DNA of 64,000 nucleotides from Chelonoidis abingdonii. Taxonomy: Eukaryota; Chordata; Testudines; Testudinidae. A model generated the notes under the pieces. That model made no database searches. It was given only the letters and a program-made list of their open reading frames with translations, and was not told the DNA's origin. This document shows, piece after piece, positions 52,198-63,762 of this stretch; position 1 is the stretch's first letter; each line of letters begins with the position of its first letter. The stretch is from contig NC_133773.1 of the NCBI RefSeq assembly GCF_003597395.2, forward strand, positions 75,815,007 through 75,879,006, read 5' to 3'. The translations under genes and the position numbers were made by a program.

Positions 52198-53689
52198 CTT
52201 TAAAACTAGGCACAACGCAAAGTAGGAGAAAGACTCTGGAGTGGGGGAAGGCGAGGGTAGAGAGTGCTGTTAGAGAGGCTGGGAAGGGCCTAGAGGAAGC
52301 TCCTCATTAATGTGCTGGGAAGAAGTTGCACAAGGAAATAGAGCTTCAGAGCAGCAGTAGGAGAGGCAGCAGCTATGTAAGAGAAATTGTAAACAGGAGA
52401 AAGATAGGAGCAGCCCAGGGAAGCAGCAAGAGATTGTAAGGAACAATCTTTCCCTTCTTGTTATGAACTGGATGAAATCTCATTACGGGTTGAGTTAAAA
52501 TTTGGTTCAAACTGATGCATGAATGTGCCCTTCAATTATATAGTTATAAGAGAAAGATAAAGGGGCCACACCTACAACATGGCTTAATAGAGTCTGCCCA
52601 GAAACTAGCACCATGTTGGGGGGAGATTCCACTGGATTTTGTGACCAGGTGTGTGAGAGAACACAAGAATAAATAGAGAGGCAAGAAAACCAAGCTATGG
52701 CCTGTGAGGACAGTGTGACCTGGAAAAAGCTAGAGATAGCTTTTGGGTTGGCTAAAAAGCTTTGGGGCTATAAGCTAAGAAATTGCTTTTTTTGTTTTGG
52801 GTTCCTCTTGCGTTTGGAGAAGCAGGACTTTGTACATTTCCTATAAAGAAACAAGATTGCATCAAAGAACACCAGACTCCATCAATTCTACTTCCAGCTG
52901 GAACATCCCCAGTATCTTGACATTTGACTAACTGCTTGAATCCGAAAAATGGCAACATGCCTAAAATAGTGTCCCTGGGATGGAACTCAGAGGAAAGGAT
53001 GGGCCTGGGTTCCCCTTCCCCAGCAAGTAGGGAAGTTCAAACGTCAGGACTATGAGGCAAAAATCGACAAGTCCCAGACGAGGCAAAGGGCTTGACACAA
53101 AGGCTCATCAGACTTTGGGTATTTTATGTTTGTATTTTTCTGCTAACCTGGAAGGGGAACTGAATTTTAAAGATAATTTTGGTGGATGGCTGGGCCACAG
53201 AAACTGCAGATTACCATAGAACCAATATAGCAGAAAATAGAGGCTGATAGAATACAAGAATGCCTGTGTCATAGTTTGAGGGAGTGCTCTGACAGTGAGT
53301 TCCCCCCATTATGCCATCCTTTCCCTAACAACTGGAAGAAAAGGAGATGAACAATTCAGCTTGCCTTGAAGGTTAACGAGGTTGGGTTTTGACAGAAAGA
53401 AAAAGGGAGAGCATCCTGAAATAAAGGACCTTACATGGAAAATATTCCACCAACATACGCCTCTGTTTTGAACCGAGACTGTTAGCTCGAACACCTTGCT
53501 GATTGCAATGACAATGAAATTACATGTGGAGAGGGAAGGTCCCTCAAGTAGCCAGGACCCAGACTCTTTAGAGCCTTTCAGGTCAACATCAGCATCCTAA
53601 TGACGACCTAGAAATTGAGAGTTGACTTACTAATGATCTATAAGTACCAACGTAGAAAGAACATTTCTGATTAAAAGGATAAAAGGCAC

Positions 53690-53835
53690 AACAAAATCCA
53701 GTGACTGGACACTGAAACTAGACAAGTTCAGGTTAGAGATAAGGGGGATGTTTTTAACAGTGAGGTAATTAATCATTGTAATAATTTACCTAAGGATGTA
53801 GTAGATTATCCCTGCCCCCTCATTTCTATTCAGAG
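53690..53835 (+). mobile_element. CR1 LINE fragment
   Basis: CAGTGACTGGACACTGAAAC, TAGACAAGTTCAGGTTAGAG and GTTTTTAACAGTGAGGTAAT match the segment shortly before the CR1 3' end. The terminus is missing. Confidence 0.5.
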
Positions 53836-53918
53836 CTGAATATAGTGTCAATCTCAAATTTACTGAAAGGGATAACTTTTAGGACTCGGTGAGCCATTAT
53901 ACCCTAATTAGTTCCCTC

Positions 53919-54731
53919 AGAATCTGTCACACCTCAGTTGTGAAGGACAATATAAAAACTATTAAATAATTTAACTTATAGCTTCATTGGTAGTTTCCTC
54001 TTTCTTTTCTAATAAATTACTTCTGCATTGTATTTTGGAAATTTTATGCCTATATTTGTACTGTGTGTCAATTTATCCATGTCTTTATCATTATGATTTT
54101 TTTTATCAGGTAAACATAGCTTAGTTCTCCCCATTAGTATCTTAAGAACAGATTCTTTGAGCCATTGAAAAAGTTATAAATATTTGTGTTTTAAAGTACA
54201 GTGTTGACTGCAGAACCATCTTGTTATGCTGCTGTGCATATAACAATGGATCAATGGCTTTTTCATTTTATTATTTAGCATGTTCCTTGGAACAGCAAGT
54301 GTAAATCAAGGCCCTGGAGCTATGGGAACTTTATTTTGTGGTTCATTTTATTCTACTGATCTTTGAATGCTTTTAATACAGTGTATATTAAAAAGGTTTA
54401 CAGAGCAGCTCAAGGAAATTAATTACGTACTCGTGGGGAAGTGACTGTATGCAAAAGCTGCAGCCAGCCATGATGCATTCAACTGCATCTCACAAACAGC
54501 AGTACCAAAAGCATTTCTGCAAATTAATCTGAGCTGATATTAATTTATCGGATCACTCATGATTAAAATAATGATTGCATTGATTTAATTCTGAGGATAC
54601 TTCCCTTGATTCTATGGTTGTAGTGAGTATAATGGTGACAAAATTCATCAATATTATATAAAATGTGCCTAAGAAAAGAACACTTTCAGCAGGCCCTTTT
54701 TTAATGAAATCCAGCAATCTGATTGCAACTG
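53919..54731. repeat. Copy A of a duplicated, block-conserved non-coding tract
   Basis: Matches 62219-63002 in direct orientation, 8.3 kb away. Within it, about 54240-54395 and 54490-54600 are almost identical to the other copy, while the outer parts differ by many substitutions and gaps. The blocks contain TAATTA/ATTAA-type AT-rich motifs. No open frame and no transposon ends were seen. Confidence 0.9.
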
Positions 54732-55124
54732 CTTAGTTTCTCACAATAATTATTTAAATATAATATTCACAGTCAAGCAAACTGGTTTGAGTCAATAACT
54801 GCTGCATAAATAATCTCCAGAGACTGATATAATCAAAGTTACTGTATGATATAAACTAAGCTATGGAATAACTAGTGATCCATACTGATAAAAGGCATGA
54901 AAACATCATACAAGAAAACTGTAAAAGGAGACTCAGTAATAGCAGATATACAACAAAAACAAATGTTAACCCCATTATTTGCTACAGTAGAAATAGTCAA
55001 AATATGTAAACCTTCTGTTTCTGACCAACATGCAGATTTGATTTTTGTTGTTATTGTTTGGAAACATGAGGTCTGGGCACGTATTTGACTTTTCAAAGTC
55101 CATCTACCCCATCTTGTCAATTGG

Positions 55125-55420
55125 TGGCTGCATATGTGCGTTGTGCTGTGCCAGCTCTCTATAGACAGCTGGCACAGCAGATCTTGATCCAACTTCCCAA
55201 AGAGACCACAGACTTGGTTCATCAGCGAAGACACTCAGCCAGGTTTATTGGTCAACAAAGCACGGTCCTAGCTTCCCAGATCAATGTCTACAGTTACACT
55301 GGTACATGCATGCCTGTTACAATGGACTTGGCTCAGTGAACAGTGGGGTTTTCTATTCCCTCCTAGGCTATGGAAAGACACCCCCTTCTGCGACCTCGCT
55401 TTTATACACTGATAGAAACA
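55125..55420 (-). mobile_element. Solo LTR, 296 bp, with exact target duplications
   Basis: Read on the minus strand it starts TGTTTCTATCAG and ends ATATGCAGCCA. Identical 5-bp duplications ATTGG flank it (55120-55124 and 55421-55425). A TATA box (minus GTGTATAAAAGCG) lies near 55398-55409, and the signal AATAAA lies about 155 bp downstream at 55243-55249 (AGGTTTATTG on plus). This is the normal layout of a short retroviral-type LTR in the same direction as GLRA3. A 13-bp palindrome sits in its 3' part. It is inserted in older repeat-derived sequence. Confidence 0.9.
55144..55179. repeat. 13-bp hairpin inside the solo LTR
   Basis: TGCTGTGCCAGCT and AGCTGGCACAGCA are exact complements separated by 10 bases (55157-55166). 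In LTR terms this lies downstream of the polyadenylation signal. Confidence 0.9.
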
Positions 55421-55425
55421 ATTGG

Positions 55426-56270
55426 GATGCATTCGCAGCCAGTACAGCTACTGGAAAAGTCTGTTCACATGTCTGGGGATGGAGCGGGAATCCTCCAGGG
55501 ACATCTCCATGAGGCTCTCCTGGAGGTACTCTGAAAGCCTTTGCAGAAGGTTCCTGGGGAGGGCTGCCTTATTTCGTCACCCACAGTAGGACACTTTACC
55601 ACGCCAAGCCAGTAGCAAGTATTCTGGAATCATTGCAGCACAAAGCATGGCAGCGAATGGTCGTGGGTTTTGGTCACAATCAAGCAACATTCAGTCTATA
55701 TCTTTCTGTGTTAGCCTCAGGAGAGTGATATGATTCATGGTCACCTGGATGAAATAGGGGAATTTTTGTAAGGGAACCGTAAAAGGACCCCGTTCCTGCT
55801 GGACTGTTTGTACTTGGCCAAAAGGGATCATCCCAGGGAATAGCCACACGGCAAGGGGGAGGGGTGAAGGGATCGTCCCAGAGAATAGCCACGCCGTGCG
55901 GTGGGGGTAGGTGTGTGCTGCACATCCACCCGAAAACCGCAGCCCCTCCTTTTAAATATGAAAACCAACCCATTGCTTGCTCTGGAAAAGGAGGGTGCTG
56001 CAGTTTGAAAATATTCCCACATGTTATGAAGGTGTAGGAAGCCAACCCCATGTCTCAAAAGGCTTACCATGGCTGCCTGGAAACCGAATTCTGTTGCCCA
56101 GCCATGTGTGTTGTGTCACCATACTGGCAGGTGCTCATAATAAAAGGCAAAATGCAGCCTTCTACCTAAAGCACATATGCTGTCTGCTGTGAATTGTTTG
56201 ATTCACTGTGAAAGTCTATTTATGTTCTCAGAAATGTATCATCTTAAATTTTACTCTCCCTTTTTATCTC
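55426..56270 (-). repeat. Older repeat-derived sequence left of the Harbinger element
   Basis: Higher GC than the surroundings. On the minus strand it includes GAATGCATCCC and GTGAACAGACTTTTCC, text I associate with turtle transposable elements. Whether it belongs to the Harbinger copy next to it could not be decided. Confidence 0.4.
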
Positions 56271-56342
56271 CCCCCAGTGCAAATGTTTCTGTGCTCCCCC
56301 ACCATCTCCATCCCTGAGGTTATCTCAGATTAGAAGGCAAAA

Positions 56343-56748
56343 AAACCCCACACTCATGATGACATGTTTTCTGAGCTCATGCAGTCCTTCCACACTGATA
56401 GAGCACAGCATGGAGGCATTCAGTGGCAGAAGCCAGGAAAGAAGTAAGTGAGTATGAAGAGCAGAGGCAGGACACAATACTGAGGCTAATGGGGGAGCAA
56501 ACAGACATGATGAAGCATCTGTTGAAGCTGCAAGAAATCCAACAAGAGCACAGACTCCCCAATGCATCCACTGTATAACTGCATGGCCTCCTCCCCAAGT
56601 TCCATATCTGCATCACCCAGATGCCCAAGAACATGGGGAGTGTGGGGGAGGAGGTTCCGGGCACCCAGCCACTCCACTCCAGAGAATGACCCAAGCAACA
56701 GAAGGCTGTCATTCAAACAGTTTGATTTTTAGTGTGATTACAATAAAC
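56343..56748 (+). pseudogene. Remnant of the Harbinger accessory (Myb/SANT-like) gene, 3' part
   Basis: On the plus strand, sequence around TTTTCTGAGCTCATGCAGTC and GAGCACAGACTCCCCAATGC resembles the C-terminal coding part of the DNA-binding partner protein of PIF/Harbinger elements. It is out of frame in several places. An AATAAA signal follows near 56743. It converges on the transposase gene, the arrangement expected for the two genes of a Harbinger element. The function is inferred from resemblance only. Confidence 0.4.
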
Positions 56749-56951
56749 ATATGGCCTTGTCCTTCCCTCCTCCCACACCCCATTCAGGCTATCTTGTCCG
56801 TTATCTCATTTATGTTTTAATTATTAAAAAAAGAATGCATGGTATCAAAACAATAGTTACTTTATTTTGAAGGTGGGACGGTGATTGGCTTACTGGGAAT
56901 TAAAATCAATAAAGGGGGTGGGTTTGCATCAAGGAGAAACACACACAACTG

Positions 56952-58297
56952 TCACACCGAAGCCTGGCCAATCATTACACTGGTCTTCAAAGCCTGTCTG
57001 ATGTGAAGCACACCTTGTTTTGCTCTTCTAATTGTCCTGGTGTCTGGCTGCTCAAAATCGGATGCCAGGCGATTTGCCTCAACCTCCCACCCTGCCATAA
57101 ACATCTCCCTCTTACTCTCATAGATATTGTGGAGTACACGGCAAGCAGCAATAACAATGGGAATGTTGGTTGCACTGAGGTCTGACCTAGTCAGCAAACA
57201 GCACCAGTGAGCTTTTAAACATCCAAAGTTACATTCTACCACCATTCTGTACTTGCTCAGCCTATAGTTGAACAGCTCCTGACTACTGTCCAGGCTGCCT
57301 GTGTAAGGCTTCATGAGCCATGGGAGCAATGGGTAAGCTGGGTCCCCAAGGATAACAATTGGCATTTCAACATCCTCAACAGTAATTTTCTGGTCTGGGA
57401 AGTAAGTCCCTTTTTGCAGCTGCTCAAACAGCCCGGGATTCCTAAATATGCGAGCGTCATGCACCTTTCCCGGCCATCCTACATTGATGTTGGTGAAATG
57501 TCCCTTGTGATCCACCAGTGCTTGCAGTACCATTGAGAAGTACCCCTTGTGGTTCACGTACTGGTTGGCAAGGTGGTCCAGTGCCAAGATGGGGATATGC
57601 GTTCCATCTATCACCGCACCCCACAGTTAGGGATCCCCATTGCAGAAAAGCCATCCAATATGACCTGCACATTTCCCAGAGTCACTACCCTTGATAACAG
57701 AACATCAATGATTGTATTGGCTACTGGGATCACAGCAGCCCCCACAGTAGGATTGTCCACTCCAAATCGATTTCCGGCTGACCAGTAGCAGTCAGGTATT
57801 GCAAGCTTCCACAGGGCTATCGCCACTCGCTTCTCAACTGTCAGAGCAACTCTCATCTTGGTATTCCTGCACTTCAGAGTGGGGGAGAGCAACTCATGGA
57901 GTTCCAGGAAAGTGGCCTTACGCATGCAAAAGTTTCACAGCCACTGGGAATCATCTCATACCTGCAACACTATGTGGTCCCACCAGTCTGTGCTTGTTTG
58001 CCTGGCCCAGAATTGGTGTTCCACTGCATCAACCAGCTCCACTGCCACCAGAATGTCCCAACTGCCACAGCCTGTGCTTTCAGGCACATCTATATCCATG
58101 TCCTCATCAAAATCTTCCTCGTGCTGACGTCTCTTAGCCTGGTTCTGCACATACTGCAGTATAATGTGTGAGGTATTTACACTGCTCACAAGAGTAGTGG
58201 TGACGGTGAGCTGAGCGGGCTCCATGCTTGCTGTGGTGTGGCATCTGCATGGGTAACCCAAGAGAAAAGGCACAAAACAATCTGCCGTTGCTTTCAC
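56952..58297 (-). pseudogene. PIF/Harbinger transposase pseudogene
   Basis: Cut-and-paste transposase related to the vertebrate HARBI1 family. The 5' part (58297 to 57611) is one frame broken by two TGA stops, between codons for IVLQV, DDSQWL and NFCMRKATF. It includes a helix-turn-helix-like stretch, LTVEKRVAIALWKLA. A one-base shift at about 57613 then leads into a 220-codon frame (57614-56952). That frame has all three acidic catalytic residues of the DDE domain: aspartate in IDGTH (residue 3), aspartate in LGDPAYPLLPW (91) and glutamate in VVECNFG (127). It also has NVGWPGKVHDAR. It is disabled but fairly young, and nothing suggests host use. Confidence 0.9.
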
Positions 58298-58591
58298 GGA
58301 GGGAGGGGCGACTGACGATATGTACCCAAAACCACCTGCAACAATGTTTTTGCCCCATCAGGCATTGGAAGCTTAACCCAGAATTCCAATGGGCAGCGGA
58401 GAGTGCGGGAACTGACAGTTAGCTACCCACAGTGCACCACTCTGTAAGTTGATAATAGCCATGGTAGTGAAGGCAAATTCCCCCGACATAATGCGCTTAG
58501 TGGGGGACATATGCAATCGACTGTACAAAATTGATTTCTAAAAATCAACTTCTATAAAATCAACCTAATTTTGTAATATAGACATACCCAA

Positions 58592-60331
58592 AGAGAGCAA
58601 CTTTGGCTAAAATGATCATGGATCAATGATGAAATAAAGGCATTAGGAACAAAAAAGCAATATCCCCATAAATGAAAGGGAAAGGGAATAGATAGCAATC
58701 AATACAAACTAGAAGTTATGAAAGTGAAAAAAATTGATAAAGGAACCCAAAAACATCAGGGCAAAATCCATGGCTGACAGAGTTAAGGACAATTAAAGGG
58801 ACACTTTTTTACATATATTAGGAACAAAAGAAATCCTAGCAATAGTATCCCCACTGCTGAGTAACTACAGGTCATTTAGCCTGAGCAAAGTAATGGTAAA
58901 AATGGTACATGACTGAATTAGTAAAAAAATTAAAGGATAGGAATATAATTAATGCCAGTCGACATGCTTTTATGGAAACTAAGTTGAACAAAACTGATTT
59001 CATTCTTACATGAGATCACAAGCTTGGTTAATAAAGGTAACTGCACTAATGTAACATTTTGTCTGTTGTTAAAAATTTGTCTTCATCCCACATAACATTC
59101 TGATTAAAAAGTTAGCACTATACTATTTTAAGAGCACGTATTAAATGGATTAAGACCTGGTCAACTGACAGTCTCAAAAAGTAGTCGTCATTGGGGAATC
59201 ATCATTAAATAGGGGTAGTTCTAGTGGGTTTCATAGGGCTCGGTACAAAGGCTGACACCATTCAACATTGTCATCAATGATGTGAAGTAAATATAAAATG
59301 ACAGCTGATAAATATATATAGATGACACAAAGATTAGTGAAATGATGATAATGGTGGCAGGGCACTCATGTAGAGCAATCTGGATCACTTGGTAGGCTGG
59401 ATCCATTCAAAGAAAAGGAGTTTTAATACAGCCAAATGCAAGGTTATATCTCTAGGCACAAGAAATGCAGGCCGTACGTACAGAATGGGAGGGTTGGGAA
59501 TGTATCTTGGAAACGTGATACAGTGACTCAGTAAAGAATTCAGAAGAATTTACAAGAAACTGAAAATAAGCTTCCAGTGAAATGCTGTGGCAAAAAGGGC
59601 TAAGGAGATCCTTGGATGTATAACAGAGGAAGTAGGAATAGGAAGGTGATTTTACCACTGTATATGTCATTGGTGAAATCGATACTAGAATACTGTGGAC
59701 AGTTTTGGTGTTTGTATTTTAAAAAGGGCGTTGAAAAAATTGAGAGGCTAGAGAGAAGAGCCACCAAAATTATTTGAGGGCTAGAGAAAATGACTTAGGG
59801 TCAGAGACTTAAAGAGCATGATTTGTTTAACTTATGAAATAGAACATCAATAGGTGATTTACTTTGTCTATGGGTACTGTCAGGGAGAAAATCTCAAGAA
59901 TTAAACAGCTCTTTAATTCAGTGGAGAAAACCATAACAATACCCAATGGTTAGAAACTGAAGCCAGACAAAATCAAATTAGAAATTAGTCACAAATACTT
60001 TATAAGCAGCAAAGAATCCTGTGGCACCTTATAGACTAACAGACGTTTTGGAACATGAGCTTTCACGGGTGAATACCCACTTCGTCAGATGCTTTATAGT
60101 GAGGCTGATTAACCATTGGAACAAACTACCAATGAAAGTGCTTTATTCTCCAGCTCTTGGTGTGTCTTCAAATCATGACTGGATGCCTTTTTGGAAGATA
60201 TGTTTAGCAAAACACAAGTTGTTGGGCTCAATACAGGGGTAACTGGGTAAAATATCATGGACTTTAAGACTAGACCAGATATTAGACATAGCTGATCTTA
60301 CCATCCCTTCTGGCTTTAAACTTTATGAATC
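58592..60331 (+). mobile_element. CR1-type LINE, decayed, with a nested insert
   Basis: Broken frames encode a segment like ILEYCGQFWCLYFKKG (near 59690) and ERLERRATKII (near 59740), characteristic of the end of the CR1-group reverse transcriptase. The 3' end, CTTACCATCCCTTCTGGC then TTTAAACTTTATGAATC, closes at about 60331. A separate 87-bp insertion lies at 60005-60091. Many stops; inactive. Confidence 0.7.
60005..60091. mobile_element. 87-bp nested insertion with 7-bp target duplications
   Basis: AGCAGCAAAGAATCCTGTGG at the left to CCCACTTCGTCAGATG at the right, flanked by CTTTATA on both sides (59998-60004 and 60092-60098). The CR1 frame resumes after it. The sequence belongs to an interspersed family I have seen in reptile genomes but cannot name. 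The duplication points to retroposition. Confidence 0.8.
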
Positions 60332-62218
60332 TTCAAGAGTTCTATATTACTCAATTCCTCAAAATATCTTCCTACATCTCCCCAAGCGCAACCCCCGCCC
60401 TCCCACCCGCAAAATAAAAACCCTGCTGGTTTCTCTAGCTAAAACCAGCTCTTACCCCGTCTTCCTACCAAAACTGTTCTGCCACTCTCCAACTCCCATT
60501 CTGGCATACCAGACACCCTGCTACCCCAAACCAGAATGGTTCCCAAGGAATTGCATAGGAACTGCTGATGCCATTTCTAGAATGTTCTGGTTGCTTTGAG
60601 AAAACCTCCTCCCCCCATCTCCACACTTAAAAAAAAAATCAGCAGATCATTTTTTTTCTTAATGAAGTTATACACTGCTTGTATTAAGGCAACAGGAACA
60701 ACAATGCCAGATACAAGCATACATTTTAACAAGAAAATACTTTATGAAGGTATAGAGTTTTAGTTATGAGCTTTAATTAGATTTACATGGAAAGCAGGAT
60801 TGAAATACTTTTATTTCACATTTCATTAATTGAAATAGATCTCAAAAGTTAACAATGCCCCAGCTTTTCTGCTGTGTTAGAGTCACTCTGTGCTGTGCAG
60901 TCAGCACAAAACAGTGGCTACAGCTGGCATACCTAGCCACAGGTATATCACTCTAGCATAGAGGAGTGCTTCAGTGGCATAGAATTGGCATAAAACAGTA
61001 TCTGGGCTGCTCTCTATCTGTGATTTGTATGGAGCTTATTTTAATGACTGAGCAAGTGGGGGAAGGGCCAGGGCTTTCCTGCACTCCATTATCCACTATT
61101 TATATAATGGTCCACCAGGACTATACACAGCTAGGGAAATTTAGAGCAGTCTCGGAGGGAAGGGGATGTTGGAAGCAGCTGCCAATTTAGGGAAGCTTGC
61201 AAGCGAGCAAGACCACTGGGATCTGCATACAGACTTTGTAGAGAGGCTATGTCTATGGGAGGAAGACCACTACAAGGAGAACTTTACAAATCTTTTCCTT
61301 CAATCTCGCTGTATGCCTTTCTCTATTGGATACACTACTGGAGACACAGAAATCAGATTGATATTGCTTTGCACATGAACTTGAATGCGGAAATACCTTT
61401 AAATCTAGAGATAGTTCCTTTCTGCACAGCTGCTCAAAGATTTTGCATGTTTGTACCAATGTGCATGTTATGATAAAGGAGTTCATAAGAGAAGGACCTC
61501 TCTGCATGGATATGCTTTGCCACTGCCTTATCCTGTTAGCTGGGGTTGGCAGTGTAGACCCATAAACCGTGTGTGATTGGCATAACTTTCACAAACTGTC
61601 TGGCCTGATGATCTTGGGTTGAAATCAGAGAGTTTTCCTTCTCCTGAGCATGAGTGCATGCTCTCTCTCAACGTTTTTTTTTAATCATGTTTTCCTGAGT
61701 CTTCTTAAATTTTGTTTTGATTATCTTGCCCTTAAAAATCTGATGTCATTTGTATGCTATGCAATACACTGAATTTACTGATACCTCCTGTCAGATATTA
61801 TAGTGGGTTTATAGATTTTTTAACTATTAACCTTTGAGGCTGAAATTTTTCCATATGTTGTCTCAGCCCAAAGGTGGATTTTTTTTTAATTTGGAAACTT
61901 TAAAGGGCAGGGACAACTACTGAAACAGTTTGTATAAATGAGATTGCACATGCATCCTTAGAAGAATTGTCTTAATATCAATAATGCATGTGGGAGGGGG
62001 AGGGGAAGAACATTTTTAAAGAGTCACATTTTAAACCGCCTCCTCCCAATTCTTCTCATCACTGGTACAGGAGAATGCCAAAACTGGAAAGTGAGTATCC
62101 AGAGCAATACTATGCTATAATAATCCCTGCCAACATAATTGTGCCAGGGGATTGTTACAAATAAGTACAATTTAGAGCAACCCCAAAGGTACTGCATGTT
62201 GTTCTGGGTGCATTCTTC

Positions 62219-63002
62219 AGAATCTGTCACTTATATTTCTGTTGAAAAGGCAATATACAACTATTACATTATTTACCTTGTAACTTTGTTTGTGGTTTCC
62301 TCTATCTTTTCTGAGACAATACAGATGTAATTTATTTTGAAAACCTTATATCTATACTTTTGCTAAGTGTCAAGTTATCCTCATCTTTGCCATTATGATT
62401 TTTGACAGGTAATCATGGATTCTTTCTCCCTATAAGTAGCTGAAATACAGATTCTTTGATCCATTGAAAAGGTTTAAAACACATCTTGTGATGCTGCTAT
62501 GCACATAACAATGGATCAATGGCTTTTTCATTTTATTATTTAGCCTGTTCCTTGTAACAGCAAGTGTAAATCAAGGCCCTGGAGCTATGGGAACTTTATT
62601 TTGTGGTTCATTTTATTCTACTGATCTTTGAATGCTTTTAATACAGTATATATTAAAAAGCTTTACAAAACAGCTCGAGGAAATTAATTACTCATGGATG
62701 GAGTGAAAGCATAAAGGCAAAAGCTGCAGCCAGCTATTATTCACTCATCTGCATCTCACAAACAGCAGTACCAAAAGCATTTCTGCAAATTAATCTGAGC
62801 TGATATTAATTTATTGGATCACTCATGATTAAAATAATGATTACATTGATTTAATCCCAAGAATACTTCCCTTGATTCTATGGTTGCAGTGAATATAATG
62901 GTAACAAAATTCATCATTGCTAAATGAAAGGTACATAAGTAAAGAAAACACTTTCATTAAAAAAGGGCCTGCTGAAATCAGGCAATCATCTGATTGCAAC
63001 TG
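62219..63002. repeat. Copy B of the duplicated, block-conserved non-coding tract
   Basis: Direct copy of 53919-54731. Best blocks: about 62507-62660 (differing from copy A at only a few positions, with a 90-bp identical run) and about 62750-62855. A 16-bp segment near the end is inverted relative to copy A. It is about 30 bp shorter overall, mainly through a gap before the first block. Confidence 0.9.
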
Positions 63003-63689
63003 ATACCCTATAATCTGACACTATTTACATATTGTGTTCTGAAAAGTATGATAGAAAAATGTCTTGCTATGTCAACATCCTCATGTTTGATTCCTATCCT
63101 ACGGCCAGTCTATCAATGAATAGCGAGTGTGTGGACAATTATGTGAGACAAGTGCAATACACATGAAGTTCTGAGAGAACAGAAGCATAGAAGAAATCAG
63201 AAAAGGAATATAAACAAAAAGGGAGCCCCCTTTGAGAATGAGTTAGGTACTGAGCAGGTAAAGCAAGATACTGAAGAGGTCAGAGTTTATACCAGAAATT
63301 AAGAACATTCCAAACACTGCTGTAGCAGTAGACTTGAACCTGCAAAAAAGAAATTCTTAAGGCAGCAAAGTCCTGTGAGATTAAAAAATGTGACAACCTA
63401 AAGCAAGAAATAACAAATGCTAAAGAGAATGGCTGTGAAAGGATCCAGGGTAGTCCAATATAAATGCATGTTCTGATTATGAATAAAAAATCATAAGGAC
63501 TACACATAAAATGAAGGTAAAAGTTGATTTCAGTTTTACAAAAAATGTAGAGGGAAATGAATAATAATTTGTAACAAATAACATATCTGGCAAATGTTAC
63601 CTCTTCTTATTCACAAAGGGCTCGATTCACAAGAGGGACCTAGTGGACTTAACAGCCTCTCACTCTCTCCTGCTGAAGCTCTTTCATTT

Positions 63690-63762
63690 TGTATAACTCA
63701 TTAAATATTCATTGGGCCAGAGAGAGAATGAGTGGCTCTCTATAGCCCAGTGATTAGGGCAC
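63690..63762 (+). repeat. SINE head cut by an LTR
   Basis: GGCTCTCTATAGCCCAGTG and ATTAGGGCAC match the tRNA-derived head of the MIR-like SINE also seen at 5.3 kb. The SINE stops where the LTR begins. Confidence 0.6.

Larger units (their letters stand above)
56270..58590 (-). mobile_element. PIF/Harbinger DNA transposon, incomplete
   Basis: Holds the transposase pseudogene and the convergent remnant of the accessory gene. The right terminus, near 58590, reads on the minus strand GGGTATGTCTATATTACAAA and continues into AATTAGGTTGATTTT, as in turtle Harbinger ends. No matching left terminus was found, so the left limit is approximate. Confidence 0.75.

Noticed and set aside
54872..55234. A 120-codon minus-strand frame
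   Set aside because: It spans the solo LTR boundary and target duplication, so it cannot be an old gene, and it has no recognisable domain.
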